DNA of 64,000 nucleotides. It comes from Glandiceps talaboti (lineage: Eukaryota; Hemichordata; Enteropneusta; Spengelidae). Position 1 is the first letter of the stretch; each line of letters begins with the position of its first letter. The translations under genes were made by a program, and so were the position numbers. Where the stretch lies: the NCBI RefSeq assembly GCF_964340395.1, contig NC_135560.1, positions 18,029,098-18,093,097 of the forward strand, in the 5' to 3' direction. Shown in pieces: positions 54,174 through 64,000 of this stretch. Under the pieces are notes generated by a model. That model was not told the DNA's origin and did no database searches. It saw nothing but the letters and a program-made list of their open reading frames with translations.

Positions 54174-57100
54174 CTACTCTTTCATCTCTTCATCTGATTC
54201 AATAATCTGTACAAGTCTCTCAACCTTCTTCTCTTTAGCTGTGAAAAACAAACAGAAATGGATCAACGATTGAAGTATATATTTGATGGAGAATATATTG
54301 TTCCATGGTTCAAAGAATTAGCCAGACAGTGTTACTTTAGAATGGCAATTTAGAAACGAATTGTGATGAATTATTTTCTACATTATCTTTCAGAGTCATA
54401 CAAATACTCAAATCATACAGGTATTTTAAATGAAATGAAATTGAGAAATACTTTATCAATCCAAATCAAATTCAGAATTTCAAAACAGTTGCCACTTATG
54501 CAATGCCAAAATGTTAAAAGCAGGAGGAAACTGGAGTACCCGGAGTAGCCTCTGTTGTTTGGTAGATTCAAACTGAGCATCACCCTTCAGATCTAGGAAA
54601 TGTGTAATTGAAACCCAGCTGACACTGGTTGGGTTGAAGCCAAGCGGTATGAGGTACATGAGCTAACTGTTTGGCCACAGACAACCCATTGTGACATATG
54701 CAAGACTCACACCCATGTCCACTGAAGTCGTGTCAGAGCTCTCTAACCTGCTGAGCTAACACATCAACTGGTATACTTCATGAATTATTCATGGTGTACC
54801 TCTTTCTATCTCTGGTCAGGTGAATTCTACAAGTGAGTGGACCTGGTGTCTCTATGTATCTGATCATAAATGATTAGTTGAGCCTGCAAGTGGCAAAATA
54901 TTTCATGTACACTGAAATAACGTGAACATTCTGACAGCACATAAAATATTACATTGCTTACCTGCTGGTGATTTGACAAGATGGATATTTTGTTTAACTT
55001 CTCTGATGTCAGCTTCCTTTCGGAGTTCTTTGCCTTTCTTAAGCCTATGTGATCAGACAAGAAAATTAAAACATCAGTACATTGACAAACTTAGTTGAAA
55101 TCTTTTAACTGGGTACACTTATTACAATGAAAACTATCCAATTGAACCATTTCACGTAATTTTTTATTGTACATGCTTGTACTATTATGGCGAATCATAA
55201 AATAACACATAAATGTACACTGACTTAGTCTATATACATCGTATTATGTATTCAATGCTGAGTTACATGCAAGTGCGTTTTCATTGAAGACACAGCTCTG
55301 ATCACACTCAACCAATGGTGGCACTCTGCATGCTATGCAATTCTACCACTGGAATAGTTTGGTGATTTACTTCTCATAAATACACCTTCCTCAAGACACA
55401 CAGACACCATTTGTTTAAATTTACTGATCATGTGCAGTAGATATTCATTTTCCCCCTTAGAACTGATGATCATAGCATGGACTTTCATTATTAATTTCAT
55501 TAGAAACATTTTAAGTTTCTTTAACAAAGACGTTCTATCAAAAAATCCAAATTGAAGCTATGTTGTGAATCACCTCATGGCAGACCCAACAGTGGCAGTT
55601 GTTAAGGAGTGTAAAGAGCTCCACCAACATGTGAACTTTGACATAATAATTTATGAATATATGCAATATCATACAAAGAGTTGTGCTGAATAACTGCTTC
55701 TTCTCCAATGAGATCATTGTATATAATTAGTTCATACCACTTACAAGTTAGGGGTAACCAGCATCATAAAAGAGGGAACCAAGACTTACCTGTTAATAAT
55801 AAATTGATTTTGTCTTCTGATTCTGATCTCATCCACTCTCTTCATTGCTCTCAGTGTACTATTCCATACTTCTCTCTTGTATTTTGTTGGAACCTGTCTA
55901 CGTCTCTCAAACTCAAAAGAGTTATCCTTCAAAACAAAGTAAAAAGACAACATTACAACTTCTATTTTGTGAGTAGTAAAAGTGCACAAAAACAAAATCT
56001 TTGACCGAAGTGGGCAATTCAAAAAGTTTGAATTGAATACTATTTTTCTAAAAAAAATACTGAAGGATCCCTTGCTGGTGGTTCTACTGTGTTAATCATT
56101 CACTAATTACTGAGTATTACATAACAATGGATATTTTAATCTAAAGAGAAATCATCAACTTCAAAACAAAATTGGAGACAAACACAATACCTACTTTGAA
56201 CTTTGATGAAAAAACAACTCAATAAACAATTAAAAGTACTAAGTAGTCTTTTCATTCATACAATCAACATTTGAAAATAGCTGTGTCTGATAAAGACATA
56301 ACACACAACTAGCTCTAATCTATTCTGGAAGACTTGAAAACTGTTACAGTACTTTTCATATTGGTGTTGAATAGGTCCAAGTTTTAAAAAATTCCATTGA
56401 GCTCCCTCACAAAATTTCGGTGAAACATTCAAGATATTGTATAAAATTTAACAGATTTCTGTCATCATTACCCAGGCTCCAAAATGTTAGTAAGAATGCT
56501 ACATTGTGTTCTGAACATTACTATGTGCATATATTTGAGCTATATTTGGAAGAGTTAGAAAGGTCAAAGGTCAGACCTTATACTCACCACTGCCAGATCT
56601 TTACCATGGGATTTCCTGAAAGCTTTTGTCCATCTAACTTTACGTGGATTTCTCTTCTTTTTAAACGCCTTGTGACATTTGGATCTGCAAAACTTGAAAA
56701 TCTGCAACAAAAACAACACTGCAGTTACTCAGGCAATGGAACAAAAGTTTGAAATAATCCCCATGGCATGGTGAAAGTCAACAGATGTAGGTAAGTTATT
56801 GTTCTAGAGTCAATACTTATGTAGTCTAGAGAACAGCTGTTGGGTTCAATCAGGTTAGAGATCTTCAGATTCAAACCAACAGTCAGTCTCTAGACTAACA
56901 CTTATTTTATTAAAGGAAAAATATTTAAATTATCAATTGATTTGCTGAACTCTGTCACTTTCTTCCTCTCTCATCTCCAAATGGCATCCTCTCCAATCAA
57001 TAGTTAAACTGCACTACAGTTCAATAAAGATATTTGCCCCAAAAACATAACTTCACAACTGTAACTGTTAGTTTAATTTGAAAAATACTGACATTTTGAA

Positions 57101-57809
57101 TCATGTGCTCTAACAGGTGTTGACGTCATTTGAATTATGTGTGTCCATAGACATGTGTACGTGTATGACCTTTAATATATTGACCATTACATGGAGGTAG
57201 ATGATCAGTGCACTGCAAGCTCAAACTATGTTATCAGTGAACGAAAACTAACAATGTCATTTCTACCAAAGGTTTAGGCCTTCAGATCTCTTACTCAGAC
57301 TCTAGAGCAGAGCTATAGTGTCAAACTTTACCTAACTCGACACTAAAGTCAGTATTGCCTTGAACTAACTTGTTCCATCAGGGCATCCCATGTGGACCCC
57401 TTTAAACTCCATGGTTTCAATCCATATCCATGTTCTGATCTCCCATAATTTGTAAATTAAAGATGGTAATCAAACTGATTACTCTCATAATTAAACGTTA
57501 TTGGTATCTTAAAACAATATTTTCCTTACTTCATTTCTATTATAGTTAGTCCGCGTAAGAGAAAAGCTATTGATTGTTGCTCAACACGATGAAACATACC
57601 CACGTTATGCTAACCGGAAGCCATCTTGAAGTTAAAACACACACGCTATCTTCCCACAAGTTCGACAAATTTATTCGACCGAAATTGATTCTCTGAAATC
57701 ATCATTCGACTATTATTATTTTTCTTACCTTGCAGTCATTCCTGACGAACTGGATCCCATGTCCAGGATAGACTGGAGAGGAGCAAAAATAACACTTTTC
57801 AACACGCAT
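54174..57809 (-). CDS. RSL24D1: Ribosome biogenesis protein RLP24 / RSL24D1, 5 exons, complete
   Basis: Nucleolar and cytoplasmic assembly factor of the 60S subunit. It holds the place later taken by eL24 and recruits the Drg1/AFG2-type ATPase in yeast. Exons on the minus strand: 57809-57729, 56701-56588, 55926-55790, 55044-54962, 54238-54174; 480 nt, 159 aa, in phase (human about 163). The N-terminus [18 protein letters not shown] with C6/C9 and C32/C36 ([10 protein letters not shown]) forms the L24e zinc ribbon. [20 protein letters not shown] and the basic, helical [14 protein letters not shown]...AMKRVDEIR follow, then the RLP24-only tail [15 protein letters not shown]. This tail separates it from eL24 itself. 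Intron 4 holds a tRNA-type SINE. A palindromic MITE sits 137 bp upstream of the ATG. Confidence 0.97.
54518..54772 (-). mobile_element. tRNA-derived SINE in RSL24D1 intron 4
   Basis: On the minus strand, TAGCTCAGCAGG (54758-54747) fits a pol III A box, and GGTGTGAGTC, from about 54713, fits a B box. The two starts are about 45 nt apart, as in tRNA genes. The tRNA-like head (5' end near 54772) is followed by about 180 bp of unrelated body that includes GCTGGGTTTCAATTACAC and, near its end, GGGTACTCCAGTTTCCTCC. No intact cloverleaf or anticodon stem is claimed. The 3' limit is approximate and no target duplication was found. Confidence 0.65.
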
Positions 57810-57945
57810 TCTTGCGTTCACGTGTTGTCACTGAATAAGCTTTCCCAATATCATCGATAGGTGGCGCACTTGGGCTCCCCCAAGCTAGTTGTCCCAGATC
57901 CAGATCCTCAACAGTACACGAGTTCATGCTGGGTAGGGGTTCATC

Positions 57946-58126
57946 TAGCTGCAATAATTGTAGCGTCTTGTTGCGGTTTTGTGGGTTTTTTCGTCTGTTT
58001 TGGTGACTTTTTAAGTTTTTGTGTTTAACCCGTTAGGTGCGGGTTAAACACAAAAACTTAAAAAGTCACCAAAACAGACGAAAAAACCCACAAAACCGCA
58101 AAAAGACGCTACAATTATTGCAGCTA
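57946..58126. mobile_element. Near-perfect palindromic MITE (family B), 181 bp, 9-bp target duplication
   Basis: TAGCTGCAATAATTGTAGCG pairs with the far end, and the arms (about 87 bp each) match at all but one or two positions around a 7-base loop. The exact 9-bp direct repeat GGGTTCATC flanks it (57937-57945 and 58127-58135). It differs in sequence from family A but has the same duplication length. It lies in the 5' flank of RSL24D1. Confidence 0.93.
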
Positions 58127-58135
58127 GGGTTCATC

Positions 58136-59999
58136 ATGCATGGTCCTAAGATCGCTCAATAAACTCTGTTGTACAATATGTTGTTTGCAAAATGAAAATC
58201 AATGAGGATGAAATACTAAAATGAGGTTGCGCTTTGATTTGAAAACCAAAACCGACTGTAGGAGTTTTGCATAACCCCAAAACCAAAATAGTGGACATCA
58301 CCATCTGTACAGAGGTACCTGAATGGTACATATGAAAGTCTGACCAACGATTTTAGAGCTGAATTAACAGTATGTAAACAATTTCACTCCCTTAAAACAT
58401 AACAGTATTAACAAACTGGAGTAAAAAGGAATCTTGAATGGTGTGATACTTTTTTCCACACCAGTTCTAATTTTTCATTTTGTTGTTGTTGTTGACATTT
58501 TGCCAATTTCTACTGAAAGATGAGTGAGAACTTTAATAACCAATCACAACATTTAATCTCTCATGCTGACTTGCTATCATTTGAAGTTTTGAGACTAACC
58601 ACAATCATGAGAGAAACAAGATTGTCATATACGACATGCTTTTCAATCACTTCAAATAGCTCAAGTACCACACATGTAACATATGTAAAAATTAAAACAG
58701 TAACATGTTTGTGTTCTTCTGCCATGTGTTCACTCTATAAACGTTTTATTGACTATACCATAGACAATGGAGAAAGCATATCTATGACTACATATACAAC
58801 AATGGAAACAGAAACAAAATAGTTTTCTTTTTTATCTTGGTTTTATTCAGCAGTTAAAATGTGTAATTTACAGATTTGATATTAAGATCTTGGTAGAACA
58901 ATAGACTATTCATTTATTACGATTTATCTTCTTTTGAGAATATGTCCATAAAACTTTGTATAAAACTGACAATTGTACAAGGAACATACACTGAACAATA
59001 GAGGGCTATACTCAGTTCTGCCAAGGTTTCCAACTAGTGGAGACAAAGGCCCCTTGGTTGCAAAAAAGTGGGGTCATTTGACAGGGAGTGAGGGTCAATT
59101 ATTTATTGTCTATGAAATCATACATATTACCTCAGACCACTATAGAGATACCGGGTCTGAGATATTCCATTACACATAGACTAGACTATTACCTAACTAC
59201 ATAGAAAAATTCCATTCATAATAACAGTTCCCGGTAAGATATACTTGAACAATATCAGAAATGGTAATAAATTTTAAAGATGTATAACAACATATCAGTT
59301 TCTGAGAGAGCACTGGATGTCTGTGACAGCTGTGGCTATTGGAGAACATTGTTCACTTGTAGTATATACCACAAATTGATATTACGGTGTATGTTAGGGT
59401 GTGTAACAATATTTCTACCTCTTGCCTAACCTGACTCCCTAGCTTGAATACAAAACTGCATCTATTGAACAGTGGTATTGTCATGATTTCTTACAACTTG
59501 TAAGCTTGGCCATGGTTCCACATTCTTACCCAAACAAATTATTGGTAATTCCTCACCTCATTATCACTGTCACTGTTACTGGTGTACACAAAATCCAATT
59601 TTTTCATGTGAAAACTTATTTGTTTACCGAAATGTAAAACCTATGATCCCAGTAATTTTTTATGTGCAGAAAAATTTACTGCTGTACTCTACTAAAGAAC
59701 ACTTCCTTGTGAAAAACAAAACCAGGACGAAAATGACATTTCAAACATTAAATGATTCTAGTCATGAAGTACAATTTGAGACTTTCTTGGCAGTTTTTCA
59801 TATTAAACTAACACACTATAAAAGCAGTATTTGAAATTTCATTTTCACTTCATCCATTTGGTATAACTATTTTAGTGTTTGATTTGTACATACAACATTT
59901 GAAGAGCAAATGAAATTTTGAAATACATGTACTAACTGCCATGTCCATGACAGTTTAAACTCCTATCATTGGCCAAAACATATCACAAAGTGTATTCTG
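58136..59999. other. Intergenic interval between RSL24D1 and SUB1
   Basis: No protein-like frame is seen. It should hold the SUB1 3' UTR on the right and distal RSL24D1 upstream sequence on the left. Confidence 0.5.
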
Positions 60000-62479
60000 T
60001 TATGAAAAATCTGCAATCTTTTCATCTATTTCATCAACACATTCTTTTAGTTTCTCCCACTGTTCACGTGTTAAACTGATACCTAAGGAGATAAAACAAA
60101 AGAACAAGAATGTTATTAGTACCAATACCAGCCTGACAGTACATTTTACAATCATTCCAATGGCAAAATACTACCAACAACTCTCGGTACCTGCAATAGC
60201 ATTTTACATCATGCTAGAAGGTCAAAATAGAACAAGAAGGTCGACTTATTCTCATGCGCGCCTATAGTAATGCATGTGTAGTGCATGAAGAGAAAGTTAT
60301 GGTATTGACCAAGGAAATGAATAGTCGCTATTTTTATGACAAACCTAAGTGGTATTTCGGGTACCAAGAATTTACAAATTATGTTATTGCCAATCATTGA
60401 GGTATAGTGTAGGCAATGAAATACACCGTTGTGGCATCCTTATCATCCGTTCCTCTAAAAGGGATGGTAAGAGTATCCACAACAGCTGATCATTCAGCCT
60501 ATGGTACAGTGTATGTTATGGTGTAGTGTTTTTCCACTATACATGTTTATACATTACCTTTTCTTCCTGGTTTGAGTTCTCCACCAGCATCATAGTATTC
60601 TCTGATGTCTACCAGTACTTTACCTTTGAAGTCCCTTACATTCACATACCTCATCCTGGAAAGCTGAGAAAAAAAAGTGAAAAATGCTCAAAATAAGATA
60701 ATAATACAACAACTACAAAAACAGAAAAAAATCCACCAATAAAATGTTTCCAAACAAAGGGTACAAATGGTGTATAAAATTGCTGGTTAAATGTTCTTTC
60801 AAATTTAAAGGATAAAATTCAGAAGACAGCTAGGAGATCAAACAAATCACACATTAAAATAAGAGAGTCAACTGTCCTGCAACAACCCTGGCAACTCAAA
60901 ATCACTACAACAGTTTTCTCATGTGGCAGCACATTCAACCCCATTTTTATCTTAAAAAGAGATATCTATGGGAAGCCACATACAGTGTTTTATTTCTTGC
61001 ATGGTCTTACAATGTACATTTTCACTATCTTGATTCCATGGTGATTATATCCACATGTCCAAGACACTGCATCTGTCCACTTGTTTTAGTTTGTGTCTAT
61101 CTTAATTTGCTAATAGTCTGAAATGGTGTCTTTACAATACAAGTTTCCATGTTGAGTATTATACAACTTTTATGTAAAATACCTAATAAGGATAAAGCAT
61201 GTAATTTTTAGAGCATGCGTAATATAAACCAACTTGCTTTTCCATAGATGAAGCACCACATGTTAGTGCCAACTTACAAGGCAAAACAGTAGCCAGATAA
61301 GCCACTTTGCTATTTCATACAAGTCCAAGACACAAGACACAAACAATATTCAAAACTACCTGAATCATCTCCTCAGACCCATCATCTGCTGCAGCAGCCT
61401 TTTTCTTCTCCACCTTCTTTTGCTTTTTGGCTTTAGGCTATACATGAATTGATAGTGAAAAGATACACATGAAAGTTGAATCATTTGTTGATGTAGATGA
61501 CTTTTAGATTGTATAATATGTTCTGAACAGAAATGAAGAAATATGCAATACCGTCTACCGATCAACAATAAATTGCTTTACATAGATGGTAAAGTCTTTT
61601 AACATGTTGATCCATGTAGTTGGCTTGCTGTCTGTTATACCTCATCTACATCAATAGATGCACATTCTTGTAAGCCAAAGCACATATTTCTTGACTGGCA
61701 TTTCAGATGGTGTCGTAAGAGGCCTACAGTTTACAATGTTGTAGATGCAAAAAGAGAAATCGTGATGAGAATACACATATTTGCAGTTATTTAGCTATTA
61801 TGCTACACATTCAAACTGTAACACACTGTGCAGAGTTTTGCATGGTGATATATGATCACAAACGATGACATTTATATACACACAATAATAATGTAGAAAT
61901 ATTATGCAGGTTTTCAACTTATCATTCTCTTAGGAGAATTCAAGTGTTTATTTCTATATTATTATTACATAATATTACAGTACCATATTATACTAAATAT
62001 TATATTACACTGTTTCATATCATTTTATGATTTAAGTAACAACAGCTACCCTAGCTGCAACAATTCTAGTGTGATTTTTGTTTATAAATTATAAGCTTTT
62101 TGTGTGAGCAAATCCTGAATGACAAATTGAAAAAGCTTAAAAAATAATGCTAAAAATATTTCAGCTATCAAACCAGGTGCACTCGTTTTTTCATTTTCCT
62201 ACTTCTGTTTTTTCAAGTAAATGATACAGTAGTATTGGGAAATGGTCGCTCCCGTCTTTTGTATACAGAGATGAGACAGGTATTAAAAGATGGAGATTGC
62301 AATCTGAAGAACTGAACATGACAAAGGCTTGGCAGTGTCAGGGCAAGAAATGCAGCCGTGTCAGAGATCTGTGATCTATACAACTGGGTTTCCCTATTCC
62401 CTGTACAGTGTACACGTACTTTGACTTCAGTGTCAGAATCAGAATCGTCTGTTGAAACGATAGCCTTTGATTTGGGCAT
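60000..62479 (-). CDS. SUB1: SUB1 / PC4 (activated RNA polymerase II coactivator p15), 4 exons, complete
   Basis: Nuclear single-stranded-DNA-binding coactivator of RNA polymerase II, also tied to repair. Exons on the minus strand: 62479-62420, 61437-61360, 60663-60558, 60082-60000; 327 nt, 108 aa, in phase (human 127). The N-terminus [20 protein letters not shown] is the acidic Ser-rich (SEAC, CK2-type) segment. A Lys/Ala-rich linker [16 protein letters not shown] follows. The C-terminal PC4 fold reads [40 protein letters not shown], then a helix ending [11 protein letters not shown]. Start ATG at 62479 has no better upstream choice. The shorter length comes from a reduced linker. Confidence 0.97.
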
Positions 62480-63300
62480 CTTTGGCTCTGGTATTGATAT
62501 CGGAAGCAGATCCACAGACCAAAACACTGAGACGGAAATGACGGCTTCAAGTTTGTTGGCGTCACATGTGCATTGTAAACGTCGTTGAATTTGATTGGAG
62601 AAATATTTATCACCATTATATAACAAGCGTTATCATTGGCCTAAGAGAAAAGAGGAACGACTTAAGAAACAAACAACGCCAAGAGAGGCCCGACGTGACG
62701 TCGACCCGAGAAGGCTCTTCTTCTGAGGCTGCGTTTGAGACCATATTTTGCCTTAAAAATGACGCGTAAGTGTGATATTTTATGCCTAGTGTCATTTTAG
62801 ATTATAACCCATCGCATGATCATAAACGCTTTTTCGGTCTTTCCAGAAGGGCCACACCAATCATTTCAAGTCGACGTATCCGTCCGCCATGACAGTGTCA
62901 GTGGTATATTGATGACAATATTGTTATTGTATTTATACCATAAGTTACATCCTTGTTGCGTGTTGGCAGACAAATTCACGTATATTAGTACATTTTAAAG
63001 TAAGAACACTGCTTGCTGTAAGATCTCACGTATGAAACTTGCCACTGAGACTGAGTCATCAGGCACCAGCTTAGCCTTTACAAGTTAGAATTGTAGGAAA
63101 ACAAATATTATAAGGGGCAATTAAAGCGCCACGGTCGTCAGGGGCGAGTTCTTACGTGGTCTCTGCTGAATACTTGTTTCCTGTTGGCCGTGCGACCGTA
63201 CATGTATTAAAATAATGACAAAATTACAGAGAAAGAGAGCTATATACACACATTTCTTTGGGATTGGAAAGACCAACTTTAAACTGTTCATCCTGGTCTA
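62480..63300. other. SUB1 upstream region, possible promoter
   Basis: GC- and CpG-richer than its surroundings at 62640-62770, with GACGTCGAC/GACGTGACG-like sites near 62691-62705 that resemble CRE/ATF half-sites. On the + strand an ATG followed by a GTAAGT donor (62758-62770) could mark a divergent transcript. No protein can be named. Confidence 0.35.
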
Positions 63301-63310
63301 TCTATCTATA

Positions 63311-63429
<119 letters not shown>

Positions 63430-63488
63430 CTCGGTGAGTATCAATCTGCTATAAGATAGTGCTCTATACCGCAGTGGCAGAGCGTAAT

Positions 63489-63735
<247 letters not shown>

Positions 63736-64000
63736 GTATACGAATGACAGTATAGGGCATGTCTATGGTATAATCATTTTGTGGTTAAACAATGCCAATT
63801 ACTACATAGGGTTGTGCTGATGATGGAGATTTTTTATAGCATTTTGAATGTAAGTTTACTCTTGGAATGGGAGATTATTTGTAATAATGTTAGTAAGTAA
63901 TCAGTTTCTTTTGATATTTGCCAACTAATTGCATCTCTTTCCAAGAGCTTACATTGTCTGAGGCTGTAAGTGAATACAGAAATGACACAATGGCAAATCT

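Noticed and set aside
54740-54772. A functional tRNA gene on the minus strand
   Set aside because: Only the A- and B-box-like blocks are present; no acceptor stem or cloverleaf can be drawn, so a SINE head is the better call.

Overview
The window is nuclear DNA of an AT-rich metazoan. Every recognisable gene is split by many introns with GT/AG borders, the proteins are animal-type, and short palindromic transposons, microsatellites and satellite arrays fill the spaces. The proteins (an ARIH1 orthologue, a mitochondrial-looking gamma-butyrobetaine dioxygenase, an Ly6/uPAR protein) and the repeat style fit a marine invertebrate such as a hemichordate, a lancelet or a lophotrochozoan. I cannot fix the phylum from sequence alone.

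Layout: 1-11629 (+) holds the last eleven coding exons of ARIH1, an RBR-type E3 ubiquitin ligase whose 5' exon(s) lie before the window. 15226-23558 (-) is a complete ten-exon glucose-6-phosphate 1-epimerase (277 aa), with a 2.2 kb array of a 24-bp unit abutting one of its 5' splice sites. 23.6-25.7 kb holds a LINE remnant and two palindromic elements. 25738-28569 (-) is a complete four-exon secreted type-B carboxylesterase (555 aa). 29-32.9 kb is gene-free repeat debris. 32881-42212 is a giant inverted repeat: about 0.5 kb of single-copy sequence at each end and two opposed arrays of a 179-bp satellite, meeting head to head near 36306. 42.9-44.5 kb holds a foldback-like element with minisatellite ends and a degenerate array. 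44661-48234 (+) is a complete five-exon gamma-butyrobetaine dioxygenase-like gene (475 aa). 49768-51565 (-) is a three-exon Ly6/uPAR GPI-type protein (130 aa). 54174-57809 (-) is a complete five-exon RSL24D1/RLP24 (159 aa). 60000-62479 (-) is a complete four-exon SUB1/PC4 (108 aa). The end of the window is AT microsatellite around a 139-bp palindrome.

The genes are not a functional cluster. They are housekeeping genes (ubiquitin ligation, sugar phosphate anomer balance, ribosome assembly, transcription coactivation) beside metabolic and surface-protein genes. All exon borders were placed by hand and checked for GT/AG and for phase: each of the five complete CDS sums to a multiple of three and ends in a stop.

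The unusual content is repeat architecture. The main item is the 9.3 kb foldback-like palindrome with satellite arms, one arm carrying a recent 1,610-bp higher-order duplication. Next are the intronic minisatellite that starts at a splice donor, and several small palindromic transposons with visible target-site duplications (9 bp for three, 8 bp for one).
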